Shown here piece after piece: positions 25,356 to 34,439 of a stretch of DNA of 64,000 nt (position 1 is the first letter of the stretch; each line of letters begins with the position of its first letter). Source of the DNA: Bacteroidota bacterium (lineage in GTDB: Bacteria; Bacteroidota; Bacteroidia; Bacteroidales; JACABE01); contig JAPLDQ010000008.1 in NCBI GenBank assembly GCA_026391675.1, forward strand, positions 1-64,000. Reading direction: 5' to 3'. Position numbers and translations under genes: made by a program. Under the pieces are notes generated by a model that worked only from the letters and a program-made list of their open reading frames with translations, was not told the origin of the DNA and did no database searches.

Positions 25356-25653
25356 ATATCATTTTACTGAATAATAGCGGCAAATATACAACATGAAAAC
25401 AGCCAAAAGGGAGAAACTTCACGTAGAGCCCTTTTGACTTTATGAAACAGCCTTTTCACTTCACGAACGCAGTAATTTTGTTTTTGAGGGAGGAGTTTTT
25501 GGGGTATTTTTGGGCGTAAAATTCTTTGTTTTTTATGCTTTTTTTTTGATTTTTTGATTTAGGATTTAAAAAAATCAATCAGGAAATCGTCTATTTTTAT
25601 ATTAACTTTTTTCTTAATAAAAAAACATAAAAAAATCAAGACAGACCTCTCCT

Positions 25654-25811
25654 AAAGAGGCTGACTCAAAACTAAGATTTTTAATCTTATCAACCTCTGT
25701 GTATCTCTATATATTCTCTTTAATCCTCTGTGTAATAAATTTTTATAATTTACACAGAGTTACACTGAGAAAATACAGAGGTTCACAGAGAAGTTTTGAG
25801 ACAGCCTCCTT
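25654..25811. mobile_element. MITE-like element with 20-bp terminal inverted repeats
   Basis: The left end AAAGAGGCTGACTCAAAACT (25654-25673) is matched by the right end AGTTTTGAGACAGCCTCCTT (25792-25811) in inverted orientation with three mismatches. The interior is itself largely palindromic, with CCTCTGTGTA and TACACAGAG words, and has no open frame. GAGGCTGnCTCAAAA ends are typical of some Bacteroidota IS elements as I recall. The rest of the 25356-26342 spacer is filled with short repeat words and has no gene. Confidence 0.6.
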
Positions 25812-25859
25812 AAAAAGCCAGATTTGTAGCGTAAAGTATTTGAGGTCGGTCCGGGCTTC

Positions 25860-26340
25860 GTAGAAAAAGGAGGACTTAAAGTACTTAAAGTTGGAGCCAA
25901 TTCTGAATTATCAGTGTAAATCAGTAAAATCTGTTTTACTGTGTGCTATAAATTAATTACGAATTACGAAATATTGCCACTTAATAACTTAATAACCAAT
26001 CTTCTTAGTGTAACTTAGTGTCCTTAGTGCCTTAGTGGTGAAAAAGGCAATAGGCATTAGGCAATAGGAAGGGGTGCTTTGTAAAAAATGAGGAGGATAA
26101 TTTTCATCAATTGCTAATTGCTAACTGCTAACTGCTAATTCGCGTGCTATTTTACTTCTGAAATCAAAAATCGTTAATCGTTGTTCTCAGATCAAAAAGA
26201 ACTACGATTAACGATTAACGAATTTAGAATTATGAAGATGAAGTTTCGGAGAACCTAACTTCTGACTTTTGACTTCTGCTGTTAACTGTTTTGGCTTCGA
26301 CTACGCTCAGCCACCACTAACTTCTGCCTTCTACCTTCTG
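25860..26340. repeat. Spacer filled with dispersed short repeat words
   Basis: This non-coding stretch contains word families found elsewhere in the window. CTTAGTGTAACTTAGTG with CCTTAGTGCCTTAGTGG near 26003-26040 is repeated near 32290-32325. AGTACTTAAAGTTGGAG, ATCAGTGTAAATCAGTAAAA, GGCATTAGGCAATAGG, TTAATAACTTAATAACC and GGCTTCGACTACGCTCAGCC also occur. No gene was seen. Confidence 0.6.
26169..26216. repeat. Long hairpin downstream of gcvP
   Basis: Arms 26169-26187 and 26198-26216 are 19-base inverted repeats with one mismatch around a 10-base loop (words AATCGTTAATCG and CGATTAACGATT). It is not followed by a clear T-run, so it is more likely a repeat element than a classical terminator. 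Confidence 0.55.
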
Positions 26341-26342
26341 AC

Positions 26343-29216
26343 TTAAGAATACGACTCAATCGGGTCGCAGGTGCAGTGCAGGTTTCTGTCGCCCCATGCA
26401 TCATCTATCCTGCCTACCGTTGGCCAGTATTTATCATCATGCGGTACAGGGAAAGCTGCCTGCTGACGGCTGTAAGGTTTATCCCAGTTTTCGGCAGTCA
26501 CTACCATAGCGGTATGCGGTGCATTCTTTATCAGGTTGTTTTCCTTGTCGGCCTTGCCGCTTTCGATGTCGGCTATTTCCTTACGGATGGCTATCATGGC
26601 ATCAGCCAGACGGTCAAGTTCTGATAATGGTTCGCTCTCTGTTGGTTCAACCATCAGCGTACCGTGTACAGGGAAAGCTACCGTTGGTGCATGGAAACCA
26701 TAATCCATCAACCGTTTGGCGATTTCTATAACGGGTAAATTCGCAGTATGGTGGAATTCATTGCAGTCCAGTATCATTTCGTGGGCACACATACCGTTTT
26801 TGCCGGTATATAATATCTTATAATGTCCTTCGAAACGGGCTCTCAGGTAATTGGCATTCAGTATGGCAAAGCGGGTGGCTTCCGTTAAACCGTTTCCACC
26901 TAATAATTTAATATAAGCGTAAGAAATAGGTAATACAAAAGCGCTTCCGAATGGTGCTGAAGCGATGGCATGTATGCCTTTTTCGCCTCCGGTTTTCACC
27001 ATCTTATGTGTTGGCAAAAATGGCGCAAGGTGTTTGGCTACACCGATAGGACCCACTCCCGGACCACCGCCACCGTGAGGGATGGCAAAGGTTTTATGCA
27101 GGTTCAGATGGCATACATCCGCATTGATATTGCCCGGATTGGTCAGCCCAACCTGTGCATTCATATTGGCACCGTCCATATATACCTGTCCGCCATGACT
27201 GTGGATGATATCCACCACTTCCAGTATGCTTTCTTCAAAAACACCGTGGGTGGAAGGATAGGTTACCATGAGGCAGGATAATCTGTCAGCATACTGATCA
27301 GCTTTGGCTTTTAAATCAGCCACATCGATATTGCCCATGTCGTCGCATTTGGTAACCACTATTTCCATACCGGCCATAGCGGCACTGGCAGGATTGGTAC
27401 CATGGGCAGAAGAAGGGATGAGGCAGACATTGCGGTTTACGTCTCCCCTGCTCAGGTGATAGGCACGGATAACCATGAGGCCGGCATATTCTCCTGCAGC
27501 ACCTGAATTGGGCTGGAAGGAAATGGCTGCAAAGCCTGTTACTTCACAAAGGTCTTTTTCGAGGTTGCTGATGAGTTCATAGTATCCTGCAGCCTGGTCA
27601 ACAGGAACAAAAGGATGTATGGCACCGAATTCAGGCCAGCTCATGTAAAAGAGTTCAGAAGCGGCATTCAGCTTCATGGTACAGCTGCCCAGCGGTATCA
27701 TGGCACGGTTCATGGATAAATCCTTTATCTCCAGTTTCTTGATAAAACGCATCATTTCGGTTTCGGAATGATTCACGTTGAATACCTTCTGCTGCAAAAA
27801 GGCAGATGTTCTGGCCAGTTGCGCAGGTATGGTGCAAATCAATTCACATTCTGAAGGAACACAGACAAATTTTACATATTCCTTATGATTGGCATCGGCA
27901 AATATCTTCAGTATGCTGTTCACATTGCATAAGGTGGTTGTTTCATCCAGACTGATACCGATGGTGATGTCGTTGATATAACGGAAGTTCATCTTGGCTT
28001 CCAGTGCAGCTGCTTTTATAGCATCCATAGATACCCCCTGAGGCAGTTCGATGGCCAGTGTATCGAAGAAGTACTGGTTGCGTTGTTTGTAACCGTATTT
28101 TTTAACTTCATTGTTCAGAACGCCGGTCAGTATGTTGATATGACGGGCAATTTCCTTAATGCCTTTTGGTCCGTGGTAGACGGCATACATGCCTGCCATG
28201 GTGGCGAGCAGTGCCTGTGCGGTACAGATATTGGAAGTGGCTTTTTCGCGTTTGATGTGCTGTTCGCGGGTCTGCAGTGCCATGCGTAAGGCTCTGTTTC
28301 CCTGAGCATCCACAGAAACACCGATGATACGTCCCGGAATCTGACGTTTGAAGTTTTCGGTACAGGCAAAGAAGGCAGCATGAGGACCGCCGAAACCCAT
28401 AGGAATACCGAAACGCTGGCTGGAACCAAATACACAGTCGGCACCCCATTCACCCGGAGGTGTTAATAAAGTTAAGGATAAAAGGTCAGCGGCAACAGCT
28501 ACAAAGCTGCCATTGGCTTTTGCTTTGGCGATAAAGCCGGAATAATCGTGTACTTCACCATATTGGTCAGGATACTGAACGATGGCACCGAATACCTTAT
28601 CGTTAAATTCAAATGTTTTATAATCGCCGAAAATAAGTTCAATGCCCAGGGCTGTAGCTCTTGTAAGGATAACATCCGTGCTCTGAGGGAAGATATCGCA
28701 GGAAACGAAGCACTGGTTGGCACCTTTTTTAACGGCATCGCGGCTGCGGGAGTTGTGGAACATGATCATGGCTTCGGCTGCAGCTGTGCCTTCATCCAGT
28801 AAGGATGCATTGGCAACAGGCATGGCAGTAAGGTCGCAAACCATGGTCTGATAATTTAATAAAGCTTCGAGACGTCCCTGGGAGATTTCAGCCTGATAGG
28901 GAGTGTAGGAAGTATACCAGCCCGGATTTTCGAGAATATTACGGGTGATAACGCCGGGGGTAATGCTATTGTAATACCCCATACCGATATAGGTTTTGTA
29001 AATCTTGTTTTTTAAACCAATTTCCCTGATATGGTTGAGATATTCAAACTCATTCATTCCTTTCGGGAGATTGAGCGGGCTTTTTAATCTGATAGAAGCA
29101 GGGATGGTTTTATCTATGAGTTCATCCAAAGATGCAACACCAATTTTTTTCAGCATTAAATCAACTTCTTCATCGCGGGGACCGTTGTGACGTTTAATAA
29201 AATTATCAGTAATCAT
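26343..29216 (-). CDS. gcvP: Glycine dehydrogenase (decarboxylating), P-protein
   Basis: The 957-residue, single-chain P-protein of the glycine cleavage system decarboxylates glycine and passes the aminomethyl group to the lipoyl arm of GcvH. Both halves are present. The N-terminal half begins FIKRHNGPRDEEVDLMLKKI and contains YTPYQAEISQGRLEALLNYQ. The C-terminal half carries the PLP lysine in HLNLHKTFAIPHGGGGPGVG near residue 706, with PNSGAAGEYAGLM and PSSAHGTNPASAAM. Length is standard for full-length GcvP. It starts at ATG 29216 behind a promoter-like TATATTTG at 29265-29272. GcvT and GcvH are not nearby. Its base composition is clearly more GC-rich than the accessory genes. Confidence 0.98.
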   Translation of the reverse strand: MITDNFIKRHNGPRDEEVDLMLKKIGVASLDELIDKTIPASIRLKSPLNLPKGMNEFEYLNHIREIGLKNKIYKTYIGMGYYNSITPGVITRNILENPGWYTSYTPYQAEISQGRLEALLNYQTMVCDLTAMPVANASLLDEGTAAAEAMIMFHNSRSRDAVKKGANQCFVSCDIFPQSTDVILTRATALGIELIFGDYKTFEFNDKVFGAIVQYPDQYGEVHDYSGFIAKAKANGSFVAVAADLLSLTLLTPPGEWGADCVFGSSQRFGIPMGFGGPHAAFFACTENFKRQIPGRIIGVSVDAQGNRALRMALQTREQHIKREKATSNICTAQALLATMAGMYAVYHGPKGIKEIARHINILTGVLNNEVKKYGYKQRNQYFFDTLAIELPQGVSMDAIKAAALEAKMNFRYINDITIGISLDETTTLCNVNSILKIFADANHKEYVKFVCVPSECELICTIPAQLARTSAFLQQKVFNVNHSETEMMRFIKKLEIKDLSMNRAMIPLGSCTMKLNAASELFYMSWPEFGAIHPFVPVDQAAGYYELISNLEKDLCEVTGFAAISFQPNSGAAGEYAGLMVIRAYHLSRGDVNRNVCLIPSSAHGTNPASAAMAGMEIVVTKCDDMGNIDVADLKAKADQYADRLSCLMVTYPSTHGVFEESILEVVDIIHSHGGQVYMDGANMNAQVGLTNPGNINADVCHLNLHKTFAIPHGGGGPGVGPIGVAKHLAPFLPTHKMVKTGGEKGIHAIASAPFGSAFVLPISYAYIKLLGGNGLTEATRFAILNANYLRARFEGHYKILYTGKNGMCAHEMILDCNEFHHTANLPVIEIAKRLMDYGFHAPTVAFPVHGTLMVEPTESEPLSELDRLADAMIAIRKEIADIESGKADKENNLIKNAPHTAMVVTAENWDKPYSRQQAAFPVPHDDKYWPTVGRIDDAWGDRNLHCTCDPIESYS

Positions 29217-29264
29217 TTGAATTTGTATTTGTTATATTATTAATAGTTACAATAAATTTAAAAG

Positions 29265-29272
29265 CAAATATA
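29265..29272 (-). promoter_or_regulatory. Predicted -7 element of the gcvP promoter
   Basis: TATATTTG on the minus strand fits TAnnTTTG and would give an untranslated leader of about 45 bases before ATG 29216. No glycine riboswitch fold was recognised in this leader. Confidence 0.5.
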
Positions 29273-29319
29273 GGAATTTTTTTGAAATTGGCTATTGAGA
29301 GGGGAATTTATTTTGGTAA

Positions 29320-29790
29320 GACGATACTTATTTAATGGGGTGATGTGGTAATACGGTGATGTGGTGATGTGGTGATGTGGTGATGGGCTTTGGGCGCTGA
29401 GCGGAGTCGAAGCGCAGTTGTGAAGTTCAAAATAAAGATATGCTTCGTGGCATGTGGTTTCGACTCCGCTCAACCACCCTTATGACTGTTAATCGAGCCA
29501 AGAGTCCGAAGTCCGAAGTGGCGAATGTGTAAAGGGATATTGACGTCCGTTGTAGCAAATTAAAAATGGCACGCAGATGACACGGATTTAAGCAGATATA
29601 CGCAGATAAGGAAGTAAGAACTCCAACTTTACTTCATTTAAATCTGAGAAAATCTGTTCAATCAGTGTCATCAGGCTGCCATTATTACCCGGTTATTCAG
29701 CCTTCGAACTTCCTTCAAGTGGTTTCGACTCCGCTCAACCACCCTAAACTTCGGACTTCCGACTTCCGACTTCCGACTTCGGACTTCTCC
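29320..29790. repeat. Repeat-rich spacer between gcvP and the FKBP gene
   Basis: This contains a tandem GTGATGTGG run (about 29338-29385), three copies of the CTTCGACTCCGCTCA palindrome core or its complement (near 29396, 29457 and 29720), a CAGATGACACGGATTTAAGCAG-like segment broken into short words, and a tandem ACTTCCG run at about 29745-29786. No gene was seen in these 570 bases. Confidence 0.6.
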
Positions 29791-30378
29791 CTACTTCTTC
29801 ACCTCCAGCAGTTCCACCTCAAAAATCAAAGTGGTATAGGGAGGAATAGCCTGTCCGTGGCCCTGTTCGCCATAGGCCAGGTGGTAAGGAATATAGAGTT
29901 TCCATTTTGAACCCACTTCCATAAGCTGTAAAGCTTCTGTCCAGCCGGCAATAACGCCGTTAACAGGGAAGCTTGCAGGTTGAGCACGTTCTACTGAACT
30001 GTCAAAAACATTACCATCAAGGAAAGTACCATGATAATGGGTAGTTACTATATCTTCAAGACCCGGTTTATCACCTGTACCGGCTGTAATAACTTCATAC
30101 TGCAATCCGCTTTCAAGGCTGATAACGCCCTCTCTTTTTGCATTTTCTGTAAAGAAAATCTGACCCTGTTCTTTTATGGCTTTTAAGGTTTTTTCCTGTA
30201 ATTCCTGAAAATATGAATTTAAAATTTCACCTATTTTTTCATCTGTAATGGCAAGCGGTGCATCTGACAAAACGCCTTCCAGTGCCTGCATAAAATCAGC
30301 AATACTGTCAATCTTAATGCCCTGGCTTTTCAAATTAAAAGCAACGCTGGCTCCTAAACTATAACTTAATTCGTTCAT
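29791..30378 (-). CDS. FKBP-type peptidyl-prolyl cis-trans isomerase
   Basis: The 195-residue protein is a Mip/FkpA-like FKBP with an N-terminal dimerisation helix region (residues 1-~85, LSYSLGASVAFNLKSQGIKI) and a C-terminal FKBP domain: LQYEVITAGTGDKPGLEDIV, THYHGTFLDGNVFDSSVERA, GWTEALQLMEVGSKWKLYIP, LAYGEQGHGQAIPPYTTLIF. The key Tyr, Phe-Asp, Trp and Tyr positions of the isomerase pocket are all present. There is no signal peptide, so it is probably cytoplasmic. The gene is monocistronic between repeat-filled spacers. Confidence 0.93.
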   Translation of the reverse strand: MNELSYSLGASVAFNLKSQGIKIDSIADFMQALEGVLSDAPLAITDEKIGEILNSYFQELQEKTLKAIKEQGQIFFTENAKREGVISLESGLQYEVITAGTGDKPGLEDIVTTHYHGTFLDGNVFDSSVERAQPASFPVNGVIAGWTEALQLMEVGSKWKLYIPYHLAYGEQGHGQAIPPYTTLIFEVELLEVKK

Positions 30379-30429
30379 TTTATTATTTTTGATTTATAAA
30401 AGCGGCAAAGATAAGAATTTATTGAGTTT

Positions 30430-31108
30430 GTAAAGTGGAAAATTAAGTTATAAGTTATGAATTATGAGTTATGAATTATAACCCAATAACTTAATAACTT
30501 AATAACTCAATAACTCAATAACTCTAGTTGCAGGGAAACAATCAAAACAAAGTAGCTAAATTTTTATATAAACGGAATATTAAAATTAACAGGACGCACC
30601 TATGGTGCTTGGTATTGGTGTATTCTTTTTTATTATTAACAGTATGCTGCTATGCAGCAAAAAAGTGCTTTTAAATGATTTCTGCATGGAAAGATTTATG
30701 CTGAAAGATTTATTAAATTTATTTAGCTGCATCGCAGCGTCCTGTCATATTAAATTATTTCTAAAACAGAATTTATATATCAATTTTATAAAGTTTATAA
30801 AGTTTGTAAAGTGGAAGTTATGAGTTATGAGTTATGAATTATGAATTATAACCCAATAACTTAATAACTTAATAACTCAATAACTCAAGTTGCAGGGAAA
30901 CAATCAAAACAAAGTAGCTGACTTATTTATATTTACGGAATATTAAAATTAACAGGACGCACCTATGGTGCTTGGCATTGGTGTATTCTTTTTTATTATT
31001 AACAGTATGCTGCTATGCAGCAAAAAAGTGCTTTTAAATGATTTCTGCATGGAAAGATTTATGCTGAAAGATTTATTAAATTTATTTAGCGCATAGCAGC
31101 GTCCTGTC
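30430..31108. repeat. Two ~300-bp direct repeat units with palindromic words (REP-like)
   Basis: Unit 1 (about 30430-30746) and unit 2 (about 30818-31108) are nearly identical. Each runs from TTATGAATTATAACCCAATA through AATAACTTAATAACTC words, GTTGCAGGGAAACAATC, ACAGGACGCACCTATGGTGC and TGCTGCTATGCAGCA to GCAGCGTCCTGTC. The outer ACAGGACGC and GCGTCCTGT words pair with each other and the inner TGCTGC/GCAGCA form hairpins. They are related to the units next to the transposase at 43619. No gene was found in 30379-31234. Confidence 0.8.
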
Positions 31109-31234
31109 TTAATACAATTATATCAAAACACTAATAATTATTCAGATTAAGTCAGGTTAAGACTGTTAATTCATAATTCATAATTCATAACTCATAATTA
31201 TTTTACTTAATTTTGTCAGCACAAAAGATAACAC

Positions 31235-32167
31235 ATGAGTAAACTTAAAATATTATCTGTAAATATATCCGAACAAAAAGGGACTATTAAAAAAGCGGTT
31301 GATTCCATTGAACTTACCAATACCGGCGTCACCAATGATGCGCATGCAGGCAAATGGCACCGCCAGGTGAGTCTGCTGGGGACCGAAAGCATTGCCAAAT
31401 TCGAACACAAGGCAAACCGCAAGATCAATTACGGTGAATTTGCCGAAAACATTACCACCGAAGGCTTATTGCTTTACCATTGCCATCCGCTGGACATACT
31501 GAAGAATGAAACTGTCACCCTGCAAATCACCCAGATCGGCAAGCATTGTCACGGTGACGGCTGTGCCATTTACCGTGAAGTCGGCAACTGCGTAATGCCC
31601 AAAGAAGGCATATTTGCAAGGGTCATTACCGGAGGCAGCTTAAAAGCGGGTGACGAACTGGAGTATCATCCCAGGATATACAAGGCATTGATCCTTACCC
31701 TCAGCGACAGGGCAAGTGCCGGTGTGTATGAAGACCTCAGCGGAAAGCGGATTAAAGAAATACTGGAAAAGCACGCTGCGGATACCGGCATCATGATAGC
31801 CATCAATCATCAGATTATTCCTGACGATGCAGGACTACTCACTTTCCATCTGCAGCAGGCCGGCGAAGAGCATGTTGATTTTATCTTTACAACAGGTGGT
31901 ACAGGTATTGGTCCGCGCGACATTACACCTGAAACAGTAAAACCATTACTGGATAAAGAGATTCCTGGCATTATGGAAATGATACGTTTTAAATACGGAC
32001 AGGAAAAACCAAATGCCTTGCTGAGCCGCGGTGTTGCAGGCCTAATGGGCAGTTCGCTGGTGTATACCCTACCCGGCAGTGTTAAAGCAGTTAACGAATA
32101 TATGACTGAAATCCTGAAGACACTGAATCATCTGGTGTATATGCAATACGGGCTGGATGCACATTAA
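31235..32167 (+). CDS. MOSC domain fused to MogA/MoaB molybdopterin adenylyltransferase
   Basis: The 310-residue fusion acts in molybdenum cofactor metabolism. Residues 1-~145 are a MOSC domain: DSIELTNTGVTNDAHAGKWH, FAENITTEGLLLYHC, IGKHCHGDGCAIY with cysteines, and MPKEGIFARVITGG. Residues ~150-310 are a MogA/MoaB domain that adenylates molybdopterin: ALILTLSDRASAGVYEDLSG, FIFTTGGTGIGPRDITPETV near residue 220, and LPGSVKAVNEYMTEIL. The ATG follows a TAATTTTG -7 element. MOSC fused to MogA suggests that cofactor sulfuration or delivery is coupled to its synthesis. It fits with the molybdenum hydroxylase and MocA-like genes further along the window. Confidence 0.93.
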   Translation: MSKLKILSVNISEQKGTIKKAVDSIELTNTGVTNDAHAGKWHRQVSLLGTESIAKFEHKANRKINYGEFAENITTEGLLLYHCHPLDILKNETVTLQITQIGKHCHGDGCAIYREVGNCVMPKEGIFARVITGGSLKAGDELEYHPRIYKALILTLSDRASAGVYEDLSGKRIKEILEKHAADTGIMIAINHQIIPDDAGLLTFHLQQAGEEHVDFIFTTGGTGIGPRDITPETVKPLLDKEIPGIMEMIRFKYGQEKPNALLSRGVAGLMGSSLVYTLPGSVKAVNEYMTEILKTLNHLVYMQYGLDAH

Positions 32168-32517
32168 ATGCGGTGATGTGCTGATGCGGTAATGTGATGA
32201 TGCGATGATTCGGTGATGTGTTGATACGATGATTTGCTAATACGGTGATGAGCTGATGATTAAAATATTATTATATAAATCATAATTCTTCTTAGTGTAA
32301 CTTAGTGCCCTTAGTGCCTTAGTGGTAAAAAAAGCACTTAGAATACTTAAAGTACTTGGAGTACTTAAAGTTGTAGCAGGCAATACCTTATCAGCGTAAA
32401 TCTGTATAAATCAGTGTCATCTGCGTACAATTTTCCTTACTTGTCACTTGTCACTTGCCACTTGCCACTTAATAACTTAATAACCTAATAACCTAATAAC
32501 TAATAACTCAATAACCA
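32168..32517. repeat. Repeat-rich convergent spacer
   Basis: This lies between the MOSC-MogA gene and the ABC-F gene, which converge. It contains a decayed GATGCGGTGATG tandem run (about 32165-32260), the CTTAGTGTAACTTAGTG words (32288-32325), AGTACTTGGAGTACTT, TGTATAAATCAGTGTCATC, CACTTGTCACTTGCCACTTG and AATAACTTAATAACC runs. No gene was seen. Confidence 0.6.
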
Positions 32518-34158
32518 TTAACCAACTTTCCGCTCAATTTCCTTCAGATTCTCCAGTTTCTTTTTCTTCAGGAAACTCTGGATATCACCGATATGTTCCT
32601 TTATGTTTTTATTGCCGAATTCATAGACTTTCTCTACCAGGCCATCCAGGAAATCGCGGTCGTGGGAGACTAAAATAAGGGTGCCGTCATAATCAATCAG
32701 GGCATTTTTAAGTATTTCCTTGGTTTTTAAATCCAGGTGGTTGGTAGGCTCATCCAGTATTAAAAGATTTACCGGTTCGAGCAATAGCTTGATCATGGCC
32801 AGACGGGTGCGCTCTCCTCCCGAAAGAATCTTTACTTTTTTATTGATATCATCACCGCCAAACATAAAAGCACCCAGCATATCCCTTATCTTATTGCGGA
32901 TATCTCCCACTGCCACATCATCTATCGTCTGGAAGACCGTCTTCGATTCGTCCAGTAGCGATGCCTGATTCTGGGCAAAATAGCCTATCATGACATTATG
33001 TCCCAGGGCTACCTTTCCTTCAAATTCCAGTTCACCCATGATGGCTTTGACAAGGGTGGATTTTCCTTCGCCGTTTTTACCGACAAAAGCTACACGCTGT
33101 TCTCTTTCCAGGGTGAGATAAGCGTTTTTAAACACTACATGCTCATCATATTTCTTTGTTAAATCTTCTATTATCAAAGGATAATTTCCCGAACGCGGCG
33201 ATGGCGGAAATTTAAGCCGCAGCGCTGAATTATCTTCCTCATCAATTTCCACTATGGGCAGTTTCTCCAGCATCTTCACCCTCGACTGCACCTGATTGGT
33301 CTTGGAATAGGTTCCTTTAAAGCGCTCGATAAAATCCTGGTTTTCGGCAATGAATTTCTGCTGCTCGTTGTATTGTTTCTGTTGCTGCTCGCGTCTTTCC
33401 TTGCGCAATTGCAGGTATTGGGTATAGTTCACCTTGTAATCGTAGATTTTACCCATGGTAATTTCAATCGTACGGGTCGTAATATTATCAATAAAAGCCT
33501 TGTCGTGGGAAATAACTATAACAGCTTTGGCATTATTGATCAGGAAATCTTCCAGCCACTGGACGGATTCAATGTCCATGTGATTGGTAGGCTCATCGAG
33601 TAAAATAAGGTCGGGTTTCTGTAGCAGTATTTTGGCCAGTTCAATGCGCATGCGCCAACCCCCGCTGAATTCGCTGGTAAGTCTGTTGAAATCTTCGCGC
33701 AAAAAGCCCAGTCCCAGCAATATTTTTTCTATTTCAGCATCATAATTGGATTCTTCTATGGTATAAAATTTCTCGCTTAGTGCTGAAACTTCTTCAATAA
33801 TCGCATAATAGGCTTCTGATTCATAATCGGTACGGGAAGTAAGTTCAAGATTTAAGGCTTCAATCCGCTTTTCCATATCATTGATCTGTGCGAAAGCCTG
33901 AGCAGCTTCTTCAAAAACCGTTCTTTTATCTTCGGTAAGTAGATGCTGTGGTAAATAAGCGATTATCGCATCTTTGGGTGCTGAAATATTACCTCTGGTG
34001 GCTGTTTTAACACCGGCCAGTATCTTAAGCAGGGTTGATTTACCTGCTCCGTTTTTACCCATCAGGGCTATTCTGTCCTTTTCGTTAATGGCAAAGGATA
34101 TATCTTTAAAAAGTGTGGTATTCCCGAATTCTACTGTAAGCCCGTCAATTGATATCAT
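32518..34158 (-). CDS. ABC-F family ATPase
   Basis: The 546-residue soluble protein has two ABC ATPase domains and no membrane segments, as in EttA/Uup-type ABC-F proteins that act on the ribosome. Domain 1 has Walker A LMGKNGAGKSTLLKIL, signature EFSGGWRMRIELAK and Walker B LILLDEPTNHMD. The inter-domain linker is basic and helical (LRKERREQQQKQYNEQQK). Domain 2 has FVGKNGEGKSTLVKAI, LSGGERTRLAMIK and LLILDEPTNHLD. A TTG 21 bases upstream is possible, but ATG 34158 (MISIDGLTVEFGN) is the better start. The family includes translation factors and antibiotic-protection proteins; without closer comparison I leave the type open. Confidence 0.95.
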   Translation of the reverse strand: MISIDGLTVEFGNTTLFKDISFAINEKDRIALMGKNGAGKSTLLKILAGVKTATRGNISAPKDAIIAYLPQHLLTEDKRTVFEEAAQAFAQINDMEKRIEALNLELTSRTDYESEAYYAIIEEVSALSEKFYTIEESNYDAEIEKILLGLGFLREDFNRLTSEFSGGWRMRIELAKILLQKPDLILLDEPTNHMDIESVQWLEDFLINNAKAVIVISHDKAFIDNITTRTIEITMGKIYDYKVNYTQYLQLRKERREQQQKQYNEQQKFIAENQDFIERFKGTYSKTNQVQSRVKMLEKLPIVEIDEEDNSALRLKFPPSPRSGNYPLIIEDLTKKYDEHVVFKNAYLTLEREQRVAFVGKNGEGKSTLVKAIMGELEFEGKVALGHNVMIGYFAQNQASLLDESKTVFQTIDDVAVGDIRNKIRDMLGAFMFGGDDINKKVKILSGGERTRLAMIKLLLEPVNLLILDEPTNHLDLKTKEILKNALIDYDGTLILVSHDRDFLDGLVEKVYEFGNKNIKEHIGDIQSFLKKKKLENLKEIERKVG

Positions 34159-34184
34159 GCTGAAATTTTTGAGCGGCAAAAGTA

Positions 34185-34439
34185 ATCAATTTCGGTGGAT
34201 TTTCTGTTGGGAATTAAATTGGTTATTGAGTTATTGGGTTATTAAGTTATTGGGTTATTAAGTGGCAGCATTACGTAATTCATAATTCGTAATTTTTAAT
34301 TTAAAATAAAAAAATTGGCACACTGATGACACTGATTTATACAGATATACGCTGATAAGTCAGTGCTTACTCCAACTTTAAGTACTCCAAGTACTCTAAG
34401 TACTTATTCCCCTATTGCCTAATGACTATTGCCTATTGC
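34185..34439. repeat. Repeat-rich spacer upstream of the ABC-F gene
   Basis: TTATTGAGTTATTGGGTTA words, CATAATTCGTAATT, CACTGATGACACTGATTTATACAG, CAACTTTAAGTACTCCAAGTAC and CTATTGCCTAATGACTATTG words follow one another. These are the same families as in other spacers of the window. No gene was seen. Confidence 0.55.

Noticed and set aside
28127-28453. Long frames antisense to, or out of frame with, gcvP
   Set aside because: They are shadows of the well-conserved gcvP sequence.
30602-30823. 73-codon plus-strand frame in the duplicated repeat
   Set aside because: It lies entirely in the REP-like unit and its second copy does not preserve it; no family resemblance.
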